This document shows positions 1-10,139 of a stretch of DNA of 64,000 nt, piece by piece. The position numbers and the translations under genes are program-made. Below the pieces are notes generated by a model. It did not search any database and had not been told where the DNA came from. It saw only the letters and a list, made by a program, of their open reading frames with translations. The first letter of the stretch is position 1. Every line of letters begins with the position of its first letter. The stretch is from Protonemura montana (taxonomy: Eukaryota > Arthropoda > Insecta > Plecoptera > Nemouridae): assembly GCA_947568835.1 (NCBI GenBank), contig OX387606.1, forward strand, positions 2,728,001-2,792,000, given 5' to 3'.

Positions 1-300
1 AACAGTATCTCTCGTACCTCACAGCCATCGTCGGTATTGGTAACTTCACACACCCAAGCATACAAAGAAAAATGAGTAACTCTCATCCCGGACTGGCATC
101 AATGGCTTGATTAGCAACTAGTTACGATTCAGAACCAAAATAAAGTGAAAATAAAATCTCTCTTACCTAACTGCCATCATTGGCTTGATAATAATGGTTA
201 CGATACAAAACCAAATGTAGGTTGGAAAAGGAAATCTCTCCTTCCTCAACGCCATCATTAGCTTGGTAACTATGGTCATGAAATATAACTAATTTGCACT
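1..300. repeat. Diverged tandem repeat, about 80-bp unit, about four copies
   Basis: Four diverged copies follow one another. Each carries a core like ATCTCTCTTACC, then CTGCCATCATTGGCTTG, then a GGTTACGAT stretch, starting near 5, 80, 158 and 232. The array lies on the 3' side of the minus-strand DUF4806 gene. Repeats just inside the end of an element are typical of EnSpm/CACTA transposons, so this may be the subterminal region of the element that carries the next two genes. That role is inferred. No terminal inverted repeat is visible, and the element may extend beyond base 1. Confidence 0.5.
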
Positions 301-637
301 TGATCATTAATACTATCTTTGTCTACCACTGGGCAGATAATTGACGATCACAATAAAGATTTTTACAGAATATATGATCATTGGAAACTGTATCTAAGAA
401 ATATACTGCAAGAACTGCATTTATAAATACAACACTCGTAAAAGACAAAAATTTACAGGACACTTAAACTTGAGCTTAACTTAAATATGAGTGATGAAAT
501 TGTGTTGGCTGGTTGTGAAAGTTCAGTTTAATCCGTAATTTGGGAGTTTTCAGGCCTGAAAATGCATCACAAATAAATTACTGTTTTTGATAACTTATAA
601 CAACACCAAGCCATACATTATATACAAATATATTTAC

Positions 638-2233
638 TTACAAAATATTAGTAGCACGCAAAAGCCGCTCCTTGGATCTAACCAACCAACATTGGATGGC
701 CCCCTCTATCTCCTTCTCGCTGGCAGTTTCGTTGAGTTTTAGTACAGCTTCTGAAATTGGAGTAATTTATAAGCGGTTTTATTATTAATCGGGCCGATCA
801 TTCTGATGAGAATCCAAATGTAATAATTGAGCAAAGACCAATGCTTTTACATTATACATACGTTTGATGACTTTAGCAAGAGTCAGCTTGCTAAAAGAAT
901 TTTTCTTTTTCTTTCCTAGCCAACTGTAACTGACAGCTACATCTGATGTAACCACACGCTCCATAATGCGAGCAACGCTGTTCTTGACAGAACATCCCCC
1001 CACTCGAGAAAGCTCGTTTATCTAAAAAAAAAAATTATTTATTACAATTAATTTGGTATGTTGTTATTGAGTTTTTTTGCTTTGAAACAGTACTACACCA
1101 CCAGTTCATTCAGATTTTTTACATACCAGGCCCAAAAAAATATCAATTTTCTCCAGTTTCTTTTCCAGGATGTCTAAACTATTCAGAGACTTGACAGGTA
1201 AAAGCAGCTCAACAAGTAGGTTTGTCCTAGCTGGTGCCTCAGTGTTGGCAGACTTGCTGCTAGCAGCCAATAGCAGATCAACGCCTGCTCGGAGCTGCTG
1301 AAGTTCGACCTTCTGCCGGGTCAGCAGACGAATTACTTCCGATTCAAAGCCTGCAAAAAAGGCATTAATAATAGTTCACAAAAAAAGAGATAGTAAACTT
1401 AAGCTGAGAAAAGGCTAATTTATTCAGCTTACATTCACGCCTGCGAGAAGGTGGAGAGTGAGGTGGCGGCCGGCTAGGTGTATCTCGATCACGTGTCGAT
1501 GGAACAGTTCTGTCTTTACCAGACTGCGAATACGCTATTCTCCGGGGCTGCGACATAGAGATCTGTTTCCGAGGCTGCGTCGAGGGAGAATGTTCCTGCG
1601 GCTGTGCTACGGGGGAGTCTTGAGGCAGTGACATAGGGGAGAGCGGTGAAAAAGGGGGGAGATCTTGCAGCTGTGCTGTCAGCGATGATGCACCTTGCAT
1701 TGTGGCTTTCTTATTTTTTTTCTTAGGTGGTGCTGGAAATTCATCATCGGAACTCATTTCACTGGAGTCACTGAAGTCTGTCGTCAGACGGGAATAGGTA
1801 GTTCCTTTTTCTGCTTTCAGCTGTGCAGTTGCCAAGTCAGCTAAAAAATGAGAGCAAAAATCACTTGTTTGTCGGCACCCTATGAATGTAACAAATTGCC
1901 ATGCACATTTAAATTTAAATGTGGACATCAACCATGGCCAAATCAACAAAATGCATATGAAATTCACAAGTGTGAATCAACAAAAATGCCATGCAACGCG
2001 ATACAACAAAATAAATCAGTTTACGTACCATACCTCCCCATAAGTTTAGCGGAATACATTGGCCAGTTCTTCTTGGGGAGGTCTTCATTCCTAATGGCTG
2101 CCAAAACTTTGGCAGTATCCACTGCTTTTGGCGGCCAGTAACATTGCTTGGTTTTCATAACAAACCATGACTGTGGTACCGCATCAACAAAAAGATTACC
2201 ATTGTCGGTTATCGACACCACGCAGAAGGCCAT
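638..2233 (-). CDS. DUF4806-domain protein, five coding exons, intact (369 aa)
   Basis: Five exons on the minus strand join with matching phases and GT-AG borders: 2029-2233, 1433-1840, 1127-1350, 862-1021 and 638-750, ending in TAA. The N-terminal exon shows the W...CYWPP...W...YGT pattern common at the start of DUF4806 proteins. Exon 2 is an acidic, Pro/Ser-rich, low-complexity linker with a PKKKNKK nuclear-localisation-like motif. Exons 3-5 hold a leucine-rich helix and the DUF4806 core, seen as GGCSVKNSVARIM, YSWLGKKKKNSFSKL and a final AIQCWLVRSKERLL. I saw no stops or frameshifts. The start ATG lies ten bases after a splice acceptor (exon edge 2243), so a non-coding exon must precede it. 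The transposase lies directly upstream on the same strand, which suggests this is the second gene of a transposon rather than a host gene. The biochemical function of DUF4806 is not established. A DNA-binding, TnpA-like role is inference. Confidence 0.85.
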
Positions 2234-2469
2234 TGTAGCAAACCTGAAACAAATATTGTGAGTTAATAAAAAGTAGTGGATCTTGGTTTTTTTTGCAAGA
2301 TGCCCAGGCTACCAAGGAGAATGTACTTGGTGCTTCTCTGCTTCACCGTCAGAGCGTGAGAGAAGGGCAAGAGAAACCTAGTCTAGGGGCACCATAATTG
2401 TGTACACTATTACTGATCATAGCTTGAATTAGCTATCCATGTGGCTGTGACATAGGGGATGCTTTTACC

Positions 2470-4613
2470 TTAGCAATGCAGAAGAGGAAATACAACATCA
2501 GTGTTGCCTAAAGTAAACCGAACTAATTTGGCGCAAATCTTACTGATTGGCCAGAATTTTCGATTCGACAGCGTGTGCACTTTGTAAATGCCTAGCTCGG
2601 ACGAGTGGATTGGCTTCTCGAAAAGATTTTCTCTGGCTTCAAACAACCTGCCAATTACAAACATTTGACCTTTTCTCGAACTCACTATGTTCTCGACAAT
2701 AATAATGTCGTCCTCATCGCTAAGAACACAATTATTAGCCTGGTCAATGCGAAGAGAGAAGTTTTTGAAGTTGGCTCGTTTGTATTGGGGATCTCCAAAA
2801 TCCTTCAGCAGAGGCCCATTGACATGTACAAACGAGAAAATTATTTTGCTTTCTGATTGACTGGCAGTAAATACGGATGATTGGTTCTTAATTTCTTCAT
2901 AACGTCGGTGGAGCTGTTGCAGTGGCTTATCACACTTTCGGACAAGTTTCTTCAGTTCCTGCATGAAATTCTCGAAAGCAAATGCACTGAAGTTATCGAG
3001 TGCACCCAGTTTTGCAGCATCCTGCGCAATGTGGAGCAAACCATGAACATTGTGCGAAACTAACGCTTTCCCGTAAAGCTTTGCAAAGCGCTCAACAAAA
3101 AAATGCAGCAGTTCGTCAGCGTACACGTTGTGAGTGGCGCACATATCTGGTGATGCCAAAATTCTCACGGCGACATGGAGTGTCAGAAAATGGAGGAATA
3201 ATTTTTTGGGCAATACTTGCAGCAACACAACCGGCCCACTGTAAAAGAGAAATTGGCGGAGCTCCGTAGCCTTCCACCGATCAATCGATTTTAAATCCCG
3301 AGGCTTTCTGGCAAATTCGACCGGAACACAGGTTTTTAACAGTAAGAGTTTCGCAGTAACTCGATTGACCTGCCCCATGGACAGCTTCGTTGGCAATTTT
3401 CCACGCATCCAAAGAAGAATAAGTTTTTTTGTCACTCCCAGGCAGATGAGGTGCATGTAGTCCAGTGGAAATTGGGACACATGTCCAAACCCTGGTATGG
3501 TTTCCAGTGGAGAAAGACCAACATGATGTTCTTCTTGGCGGTGCTGTTGGAATGACGCGTCCGTTCTCAGTTCGATATTTTTACTGTATGGAAAGCACAC
3601 TCTATTTTCGATGTAGTTTCCACGTTGGGTGCACTTGGTACAGCTGTAAAAACCCGAGTGTCCCTTGGACCCTTGGTACACGTCACAAAAGATTTAGCCG
3701 GGGCATCACATATAAACGATGTGGTCTTGAATTGCCTCACTTTGCCCTGGATTGAGATGCCATTGGATGTTAGGTTTACAGCCTCTTCTACAAATTCTCT
3801 CAAGAAATCATGTGGAGAATGTGGCTTTACATCCCCATGGTAGCACCCAATGAGAAATGGTTTGTTGGAAATTTCTCGCACCAGTCCTAAAATTGGCCAC
3901 AGTTGGCTGCCCGAAGCTTTGGCAATTGGAAGACCATCTATTCCCACAACGAGTTTGATGGTTGTGGGTATTTGTCTTTGAGCAATACTAATTTTGCCTA
4001 GCAAATATTCAATGCCATTTTTTATCCCGTGGTGCCAGTATTTACCGGGATAAACGTTTTGAACGCCGGTGGAACGGGGAGTCCCAAGTAAAATGCGTGC
4101 ATCTTTTGGAAGGTTGACATGGCATGGGTGTGAGTGTAGCACTGTTAGTAAATTGTTAACAACACTATGATGCACATTATCTTTCACTGCCCAGGAAGCC
4201 AGTAGGTCTTGGAACGACTTGTCAACTGAATCGAATCGCACATCTGGATCGCAAAACTCACTAGGCTCATACTGGTCGTTCAAAGGTCTTTCGATGGTCG
4301 AGGCTTGCTCATCAAAACTTGACTCTTCTGAAATATCAGAGCGTTGGTCTGATATCAAACTATCTACATCGGCGGCATAAATCGGGCTCTGGACAGGAGA
4401 AATCTCATGACTGGAAAAAAGCTGAGGGTCGTCACTGTCAATTTCTTCAGATGAAGATGCCTGATTAATATATTGAAGTGCTTGGCTCGTTTCCTGCGCT
4501 ACAAGCCTGTCTCTCTGTCGGTGGGATTTTAATTTTGTGCCACTCATGGTTGTCTTTGAAAGAAGAGCTGGAAGTTCAAGTGTTTCTGTAGAAACATTCT
4601 CAGTAAGAGGCAT
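2470..4613 (-). pseudogene. Tnp2/EnSpm(CACTA)-like transposase, one frameshift
   Basis: Two long minus-strand frames overlap near 3681-3700 and together cover one transposase. The first (ATG at 4613) has an acidic serine-rich N-terminus and then conserved blocks: the VVGIDGLPI segment with its Asp, WPILG, YHGDVKPHSPHDFL and FICDAPAKSFV. The second continues with GSKGHSGFYSCTKCTQRG (a CxxC pair) and LDYMHLICLGVTKKLILLW, the signature D-x-x-H-x-x-x-LG block of animal Tnp2-type (Transposase_21-related) proteins. The block order is that of the family. The reading frame shifts by one base between the FVTC and YQGSKG segments, so the copy is either inactive or contains a sequencing error. The ATG follows a splice acceptor (exon edge 4615). 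The stop TAA at 2470-2472 is followed at once by a splice-donor-like GGTAAAA. The product would cut and move the element by DDE-type chemistry in the nucleus. Confidence 0.85.
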
Positions 4614-4721
4614 CTCTAGCAATAAACCCAGAGGTAACTACAAAGTATTGCATATTAGCCGGCTAGGCCAAGGATGACTAAGCCACTACCCTAACAGAAG
4701 CATACAATATTGTAAACTCAC

Positions 4722-5150
4722 CAATAAATAAATTGTAAGCCAGGAGCTCAGACCCTTGCTCTACAATACTGCTGTTAATATTAGGTTTTCCTCTCCACAA
4801 GAAAAATTAAGCTGAGCTGAAAACAGAAAAGTGAATAGATTTACAGGCTAGGTGTCATTTATTAAAGTAGCTTACGAACCAAGTAACTAGTAAGGTCCAT
4901 GAGGCAAGGCAAGGCAAGATAACCTTACAAAGACGCTGTAAAAGTAATAGTATTATGATATCAAAATATATAATGATTAAGAATGCATCTTACCGTTGTA
5001 TCCTCAGATTCTGTTGCTTCTTGATGCAAAAATCCACAAGGCAAAATCCACATAAAGCCCGAAATCAGAATTGTACTCAGAGATCGTAGCACTGCGAGTC
5101 GAGCAATCACTGAACAGGCAAGATGGCTTCTATGTTTACATCACGTGACA
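4722..5150 (-). promoter_or_regulatory. Leader exons and probable promoter of the transposase/DUF4806 unit
   Basis: Two non-coding exons can be proposed upstream of the transposase. One ends with a donor (ACG|GTAAGA) at exon edge 4994. The other spans 4722-4816 between CTGTTTTCAG and TTATTG|GTGAGT. The third exon begins at 4615 and carries the ATG. The presumed start region, about 5100-5160, includes a TCACGTGAC palindrome (E-box type) and several CpGs. No TATA box is obvious. Splice motifs are read by eye, and the start site is inferred. Confidence 0.4.
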
Positions 5151-5159
5151 ATATTGCGC

Positions 5160-6470
5160 TCAGTGATCGGCTTTGTTCGGTCGCTTCCGACTCCCCGTAT
5201 TTTTATTTTTTGATTCGGTTTCACATTTAATTGTATTTAGATGAATTAATTAATTCGACAACCGATATGAAATCGAATCGATGATATTATATCTACGCAA
5301 TCGATCCAATATTAACCACACCACCGAGCGTGGGAAAGATACGTCATAATGTGATCTAATCGTGTGGTCTGACGTCACACGAGATGAAAATAATATGTAA
5401 ATGCTCTCAAATCACCGATATTTTGTTCTTAACGATCGAATGACACTTCGTGGCGCGATTCTGAAAGACGATCGAGATACAGCGTAAATTGTACGATGGG
5501 GTAGGTTGGTTTGATTCAGCTAATCGATTCAATCAACACTTTTAATAGTGTTGAAACGAGTCCCAGGCTGCGATGACAAGGGTACACCCACTTATGCTTG
5601 TTCAACCATAAAACATACACTCCTTTGCTCGTATAATCAATCAAATCAGGTAAACCAGAACATCAACACAACCGCGAAGACCCTGGCAAGCTTATCAGGA
5701 CACTAACTTGCCAGATTTTAACCTTTGAGAGAGATAAACGACCAGAGTAGAAGGCTAAGTGTAGCTAAAAACTACGCTTTGACTCTTACAAGAGACTCTC
5801 ACGCAAAGTCAAAGGACCATAACGACTGTTTGATATAACATTCAGATACCTATTGATCTCGTCTACATTTTATATAGACGTTTCTTTCAGCATAGCTAGA
5901 AAACTGAGCGAGTAAATGACAAAAAACTTGGATCACCCAAAATTGTTTTTTTTGCAAAGTAAGAGATTCAGCCATGGTTTCATATTGTGAGCTCGAGAAA
6001 TTTAACAAATTTGAAACGATCTTGAAACTTATTTTGTCGGAGGTTTCGTGAGTTGAAATTAACATAGATTACTCATTTTTCATCGCTGAATCGACTGATC
6101 AACACGGCATATCTATGCGTTCCAAATTGACGTAATAGTTTGTGAAATATTAGACAAAGTATGTTTGAAAAACTTACGAAGATAATATTGTGGTCCATTG
6201 CCGAATGTCCCCGGGATATCCCCACAATGACCAATTTTAACGTGTTTTCTGGCATGTCCCCGGGATATCCTCACAATGACCAAATAAAATGGGCTAGGGA
6301 TGATCCATTTCAGCATGTACCCGGGACATCCCCACAACGTACCATTTTCATAGGATGTTTTTTGAACATTGCGTACGTCCTGTGGATATCCCAGGGATAT
6401 CATGTGCTGTGTGGGTATAGATATAAGAGATGCATTTGGTGATTCTATCTCATTCGATTCTGATGTTCTA
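5160..6470. other. Non-coding stretch with short tandem repeats
   Basis: No coding region is supported here. At about 6200-6345 there are three diverged copies, 50-60 bp apart, of a motif like GTCCCCGGGATATCCCCACA followed by ATGACCAA. This may be the flank or 5' part of the Polinton that follows. No Polinton terminal repeat could be recognised. Confidence 0.4.
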
Positions 6471-6513
6471 AGCGTTGTACTACATTTCCGACGTCGTCGT
6501 AACTAGATTTAAA

Positions 6514-7011
6514 ATGTGTAAAAGCAGTAACTATCATGATCGATACATTGATTATTTCCAAAATCAATGTGGATCGGGGATGAATATATATCACGGTAGC
6601 AAATTTCAGCGTGGTTGTGGACTAGCGTCATTTTTTAAAAATATGTGGCGATTAGCAGTACCGATATTTAAAAGTGGAGCTCGATCTCTTGCTCAAGAAG
6701 GACTCATGACTGGAGTAAATTTTGCAAATGATTTAATGGAAAGAAAAAATGTGAAACAATCGTTTGAAAATAGATTGAAGGAAGCTGGTTCGAATCTTAA
6801 ACGAAAAGCCGAAGATAAACTTACTCTTATGAAGGGCTCGGGTCTTAAACGATTGAAAAGCTGCCAATCACTTCAGTTGGTGCCGGGCAACCGTGGTAGG
6901 AAGGCTGTTGTTGTTAAAAAGAAGAAGAGACAATCTTCGAGTCATCAACGCAAGAAAACCACCAAGAAGATCAAGTTATCGAGAAGAGTGCGAGATATTT
7001 TTGAAAAGTGA
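6514..7011 (+). CDS. Polinton small basic core/minor virion protein
   Basis: The first ATG lies near 6514. The product is about 165 residues. It has a hydrophobic or amphipathic stretch near the N-terminal third (GCGLASFFKNMWRLAVPIFK) and a strongly basic C-terminal half rich in Lys/Arg. This layout resembles adenovirus-like minor virion or core proteins (pX/pVI type) and the equivalent small protein next to Polinton capsid genes. A membrane-active or DNA-condensing role is inferred. It abuts the capsid gene with almost no gap. Treated as part of a fossil element. Confidence 0.6.
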   Translation: MCKSSNYHDRYIDYFQNQCGSGMNIYHGSKFQRGCGLASFFKNMWRLAVPIFKSGARSLAQEGLMTGVNFANDLMERKNVKQSFENRLKEAGSNLKRKAEDKLTLMKGSGLKRLKSCQSLQLVPGNRGRKAVVVKKKKRQSSSHQRKKTTKKIKLSRRVRDIFEK

Positions 7012-7013
7012 AA

Positions 7014-8315
7014 ATGTCTGTTATACATAGCAATTCGATGGAGGCTATGAAATCTGAGCTCGATCTTTTCACAACACCTTTAACACAAGCAGCCATCGAA
7101 TATGGATACAAAGCAGCATATAAACCTATTGTGTCTTTGGAAGGAAATTCACAATTCGAGTTTGTTGTAAATAATAATGGCAATGAGTTCATTGATCTTG
7201 CATACACAGAGCTCCTTTTAACAGCAAAAATTACCAAAGCAGATGGTACTAATTTAATTGCTGATGATAAAGTTGTGACCGGACCGGTCAATAACTGGAT
7301 GCATAGTTTGTTTTCGCAAGTGGAGGTCTCATTGAATGGTAAACTGATATCATCGCCTTCACACACTTATGGTTATCGAGCATATATTGAAACTTTACTG
7401 AACTTTGGTTCATCAGCTAAAAAAACGCATTTAACTTCCAGACTGTGGTATAAAGATACTGCAGGTAAATTCAACGATTTCAAGGATAATGATGGACTTG
7501 TTAAGAGGTCAAGCTTCATAAAAGGTAGTAAAACTGTGGATCTAATGTCTAGTATCCATCATGAGCTGTTTGCATCTGATAAGCTGCTTATTAACGGTGT
7601 TGAAATGCGATTAAAATTTCATTTAAATAAAGACGCATTTCATTTAATGTCAGAAGATACTTCGGTAAAGACGCACATTCTTGATGCGACGTTGTTTGTG
7701 AGGAAAGTCAGAATCAAACCTGAGCTGCATTTGGGATACTCGCGAGCACTCGAACGATCGAATCTGAAGTATCCATTGAATCGAGTAGAAATTAAAAATA
7801 TTACAATCCCTGCGGGGGTCATATCTAGAACTATTGATAATTTATATTTAGGGACGTTACCTAAACGAGTTGCGATTGGATTTGTTTCAAATGCTGCGTT
7901 TAATGGAGATTTTGGGAAAAATCCTTTTTTCTTTGAAAATCATGATTTGAATTTTCTACAATTGTATGTAGATTCACAACAAATTCCTACCACAGCTCTT
8001 CAGCCTGATTTCAAGAATAATCTATTCATTCCTGCATATAGGACATTGTTTGAAGGGACAGGCATTAATCATCAAGACGTTGGAAATGATATATCTCGCG
8101 AGGAATACGCTCATGGATATTTTCTTACTGTTTTTGATCTTACTGCTGATCAGTCGGCGAGCTCAAATCATTGGTCTATACAGCGAAACGGGTCATTTCG
8201 AATTGAAGTTCGATTCAACGCTACCTTAACAGGTCCTGTAGATATGATTTTATATTCCGAAAATAATAGTTTAATGGAAATAACTAGAGATAGAAATGTA
8301 ATCACAGATTTTTAA
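7014..8315 (+). CDS. Polinton major capsid-like protein (F54H12.2-like family)
   Basis: The open frame has about 433 codons, starting at the ATG at 7014. It is beta-rich with few cysteines. Segments such as NNWMHSLFSQVEVSLNGKLI are typical of the invertebrate 'F54H12.2-like' proteins found in Polintons and adintoviruses. Those proteins are considered jelly-roll capsid proteins. The position between a small basic protein and an adenain-like protease fits the virion block. Which capsid role (hexon-like or penton-like) it plays cannot be fixed by eye. Hexon-like is more likely from its length. Confidence 0.65.
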   Translation: MSVIHSNSMEAMKSELDLFTTPLTQAAIEYGYKAAYKPIVSLEGNSQFEFVVNNNGNEFIDLAYTELLLTAKITKADGTNLIADDKVVTGPVNNWMHSLFSQVEVSLNGKLISSPSHTYGYRAYIETLLNFGSSAKKTHLTSRLWYKDTAGKFNDFKDNDGLVKRSSFIKGSKTVDLMSSIHHELFASDKLLINGVEMRLKFHLNKDAFHLMSEDTSVKTHILDATLFVRKVRIKPELHLGYSRALERSNLKYPLNRVEIKNITIPAGVISRTIDNLYLGTLPKRVAIGFVSNAAFNGDFGKNPFFFENHDLNFLQLYVDSQQIPTTALQPDFKNNLFIPAYRTLFEGTGINHQDVGNDISREEYAHGYFLTVFDLTADQSASSNHWSIQRNGSFRIEVRFNATLTGPVDMILYSENNSLMEITRDRNVITDF

Positions 8316-8470
8316 TATAAAAAATAAGATGATATTTAGAAAACTAGAATTATTTTTCACCCCCTCCACTACTTTACTAAGTTATTGATGACGGTGACTG
8401 CTATAATAACGATTTGGGATAGAAATAAAATCACTTTGAGTCAACGCATTGCAGAAGACGATTCAAAGTC

Positions 8471-9007
8471 ATGAATTCACTACATCTTGAAGAAGTTATG
8501 CTATGTGACAAGTTCACAAGTCCGTTATTTCGTGGAGTATTCGCTGCAAACAATCTGCCTCGAATTGTGCAACATCCGTGTGTACTAATAGCGAACACAG
8601 ATCCTAGTAACAAACCTGGCTCGCATTGGGTTGCTTTTCACATCGACGAATTCGGACGAGGTGAATTTTTTGATTCTTATGGAATCCCACCAATTGTAAA
8701 AATGCATCACGAATTTTTGAGTCGTCAGTGTACTACGTGGACATACAACGAAAAACAGCTTCAAAGTCCAACATCTGATGTCTGTGGTGAATGGGTAGCA
8801 TTATTTCTCGCGCATCGATCTCGAGATCTTAGCATGCAAGAATTCATGTATTTCTTTAATAATAGAACTTGTGATGAAAATGATCAACTCGCACGTTCAT
8901 TGTTTCAAGAAAAATTCAAAACTTGTTTTACTCCTATCCGAAAATGTATGAACAATCAAACTTGTTGTAGTCGTGAATGTAATCCACTTTATATGATGAG
9001 ATTTTAA
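8471..9007 (+). CDS. Polinton adenain-type cysteine protease (PRO)
   Basis: The 178-residue product shows the adenain arrangement in order: His in GSHWVAFHID, acidic residue in FFDSYG, Gln in KQLQSP and nucleophile Cys in SDVCGEW. Its length is within the range of the family. Such proteases cleave virion proteins during particle maturation. It lies about 155 bases downstream of the capsid gene on the same strand. The identification is good. Whether the element as a whole works is doubtful, because most other genes are absent. Confidence 0.85.
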   Translation: MNSLHLEEVMLCDKFTSPLFRGVFAANNLPRIVQHPCVLIANTDPSNKPGSHWVAFHIDEFGRGEFFDSYGIPPIVKMHHEFLSRQCTTWTYNEKQLQSPTSDVCGEWVALFLAHRSRDLSMQEFMYFFNNRTCDENDQLARSLFQEKFKTCFTPIRKCMNNQTCCSRECNPLYMMRF

Positions 9008-9521
9008 TAAATGTATGTAAATTTGGGATTCTGAGTTATTCATAAAACCTGCAAGCATCTTTTTCCTGTCTCCTTATATATTTAAAATACAATTTATTGC
9101 CTGACTGAACAAGATCAAACGTGATCGACACTTGTTAGCTGTGGAAAAAGGTGTCAGAAACAAATCTGAAATCTGCATACCTACGATAGGATAAATGGAG
9201 AAGTTTCAATATCTGTAACTGAGATAACTATCAAATTCTACCAAACGTATTCGATTCTTCAACTCACCTTGATATTTATATTTATTCAACATCAGCAATT
9301 TTCAAAAACTTATTCAATCAATACTTTATATGATATTTTCGTGAATAAAAACGGATTATGGATGTAGACATGGATCTAGTTTCTGGAATTGGTAATGTTA
9401 TAAAAGGTTTTTGTTCAATAAATACTCTCAGTGAATTCAGTTTTAAAACAAAATTTTTTCTTTTATTTGTGAATACAGTTCAGTTTTTTAAATATTTTTT
9501 TTTTCAATCCGTCAGCAAATT

Positions 9522-10123
9522 TTAAATATCGTTAAATTCTAAAATTGCAGTTGGTGGGTACACCCCAAATTTTTTGGTGCCTTTAAAGGTTATAGTGATC
9601 TGTTTAAGATTGAAAGAGGTTAAATCTGAATCGGTAATTTTATTAAATCTAGCGGGGAGAAAATATTTCAAGTTGTTAACGGTGATTTGAATTTGACGAC
9701 CGTATCTTGTTGTGATCGCCGCCCACTCGTCGATTAGAAAAGCTACATGTTCTGGGAGTTCATCTATCTTTCCGAACTCAACTGCCTTGCAGCTCCCAAG
9801 TTGGTTAAGGAAGTCCATCTGATAACAAAGAAAAATAGGAAAAACTGAATTAGTATATTTTATATTAGATGTAAATAAATTTCATTCTAGATTTGCAGAA
9901 ATACTTCTGTGACAGAAAGTATCAAATCATCAAGAAGATTTTAATAAAAATATAAGGTTATTAGAGTTTCTAATAAATATAAAAATATAATTATACTACT
10001 TACTTTCTTGCAGTTGTTTCTGTTACTCCTACTGTTGCCGTAACTATTGATCTTGCTGTTGCCTCTCTGATAACTTTGAATCGAATGATGATGTCGGTGA
10101 GAACAGAACGTCGAACAGTTCAT
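9522..10123 (-). CDS. Small two-exon gene, possible Polinton-associated or host DNA-binding-like protein
   Basis: The main exon (9522-9818) starts with an ATG directly after a good acceptor, a pyrimidine tract ending TTATCAG. It encodes about 98 residues with a beta-rich core including TRYGRQIQITVNN and FLPARFNKITDSDL. An upstream open segment (10004-10123, Asn/Ser/His-rich) starts with ATG and ends at a GTAAGT donor in matching phase 0. The core resembles small proteins that recur in invertebrate genomes near Polintons and look OB-fold-like. That resemblance is from memory and weak. The gene faces the capsid block. It could be host or element-borne. Confidence 0.5.
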
Positions 10124-10139
10124 TGTCCTAACATTTTGC

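Larger units (their letters stand above)
6470..9010 (+). mobile_element. Polinton/Maverick (adintovirus-like) capsid module, partial element
   Basis: Three plus-strand open frames in close order match the virion-gene block of Polintons: a small basic core-like protein, a capsid protein and an adenain-type protease. The three frames themselves look whole. The replication and integration genes (protein-primed DNA polymerase B, integrase, packaging ATPase) were not found within the window, and no terminal inverted repeats were recognised, so the element is an incomplete remnant here. Open frames this long suggest a fairly young insertion. The age is inferred. Confidence 0.75.
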
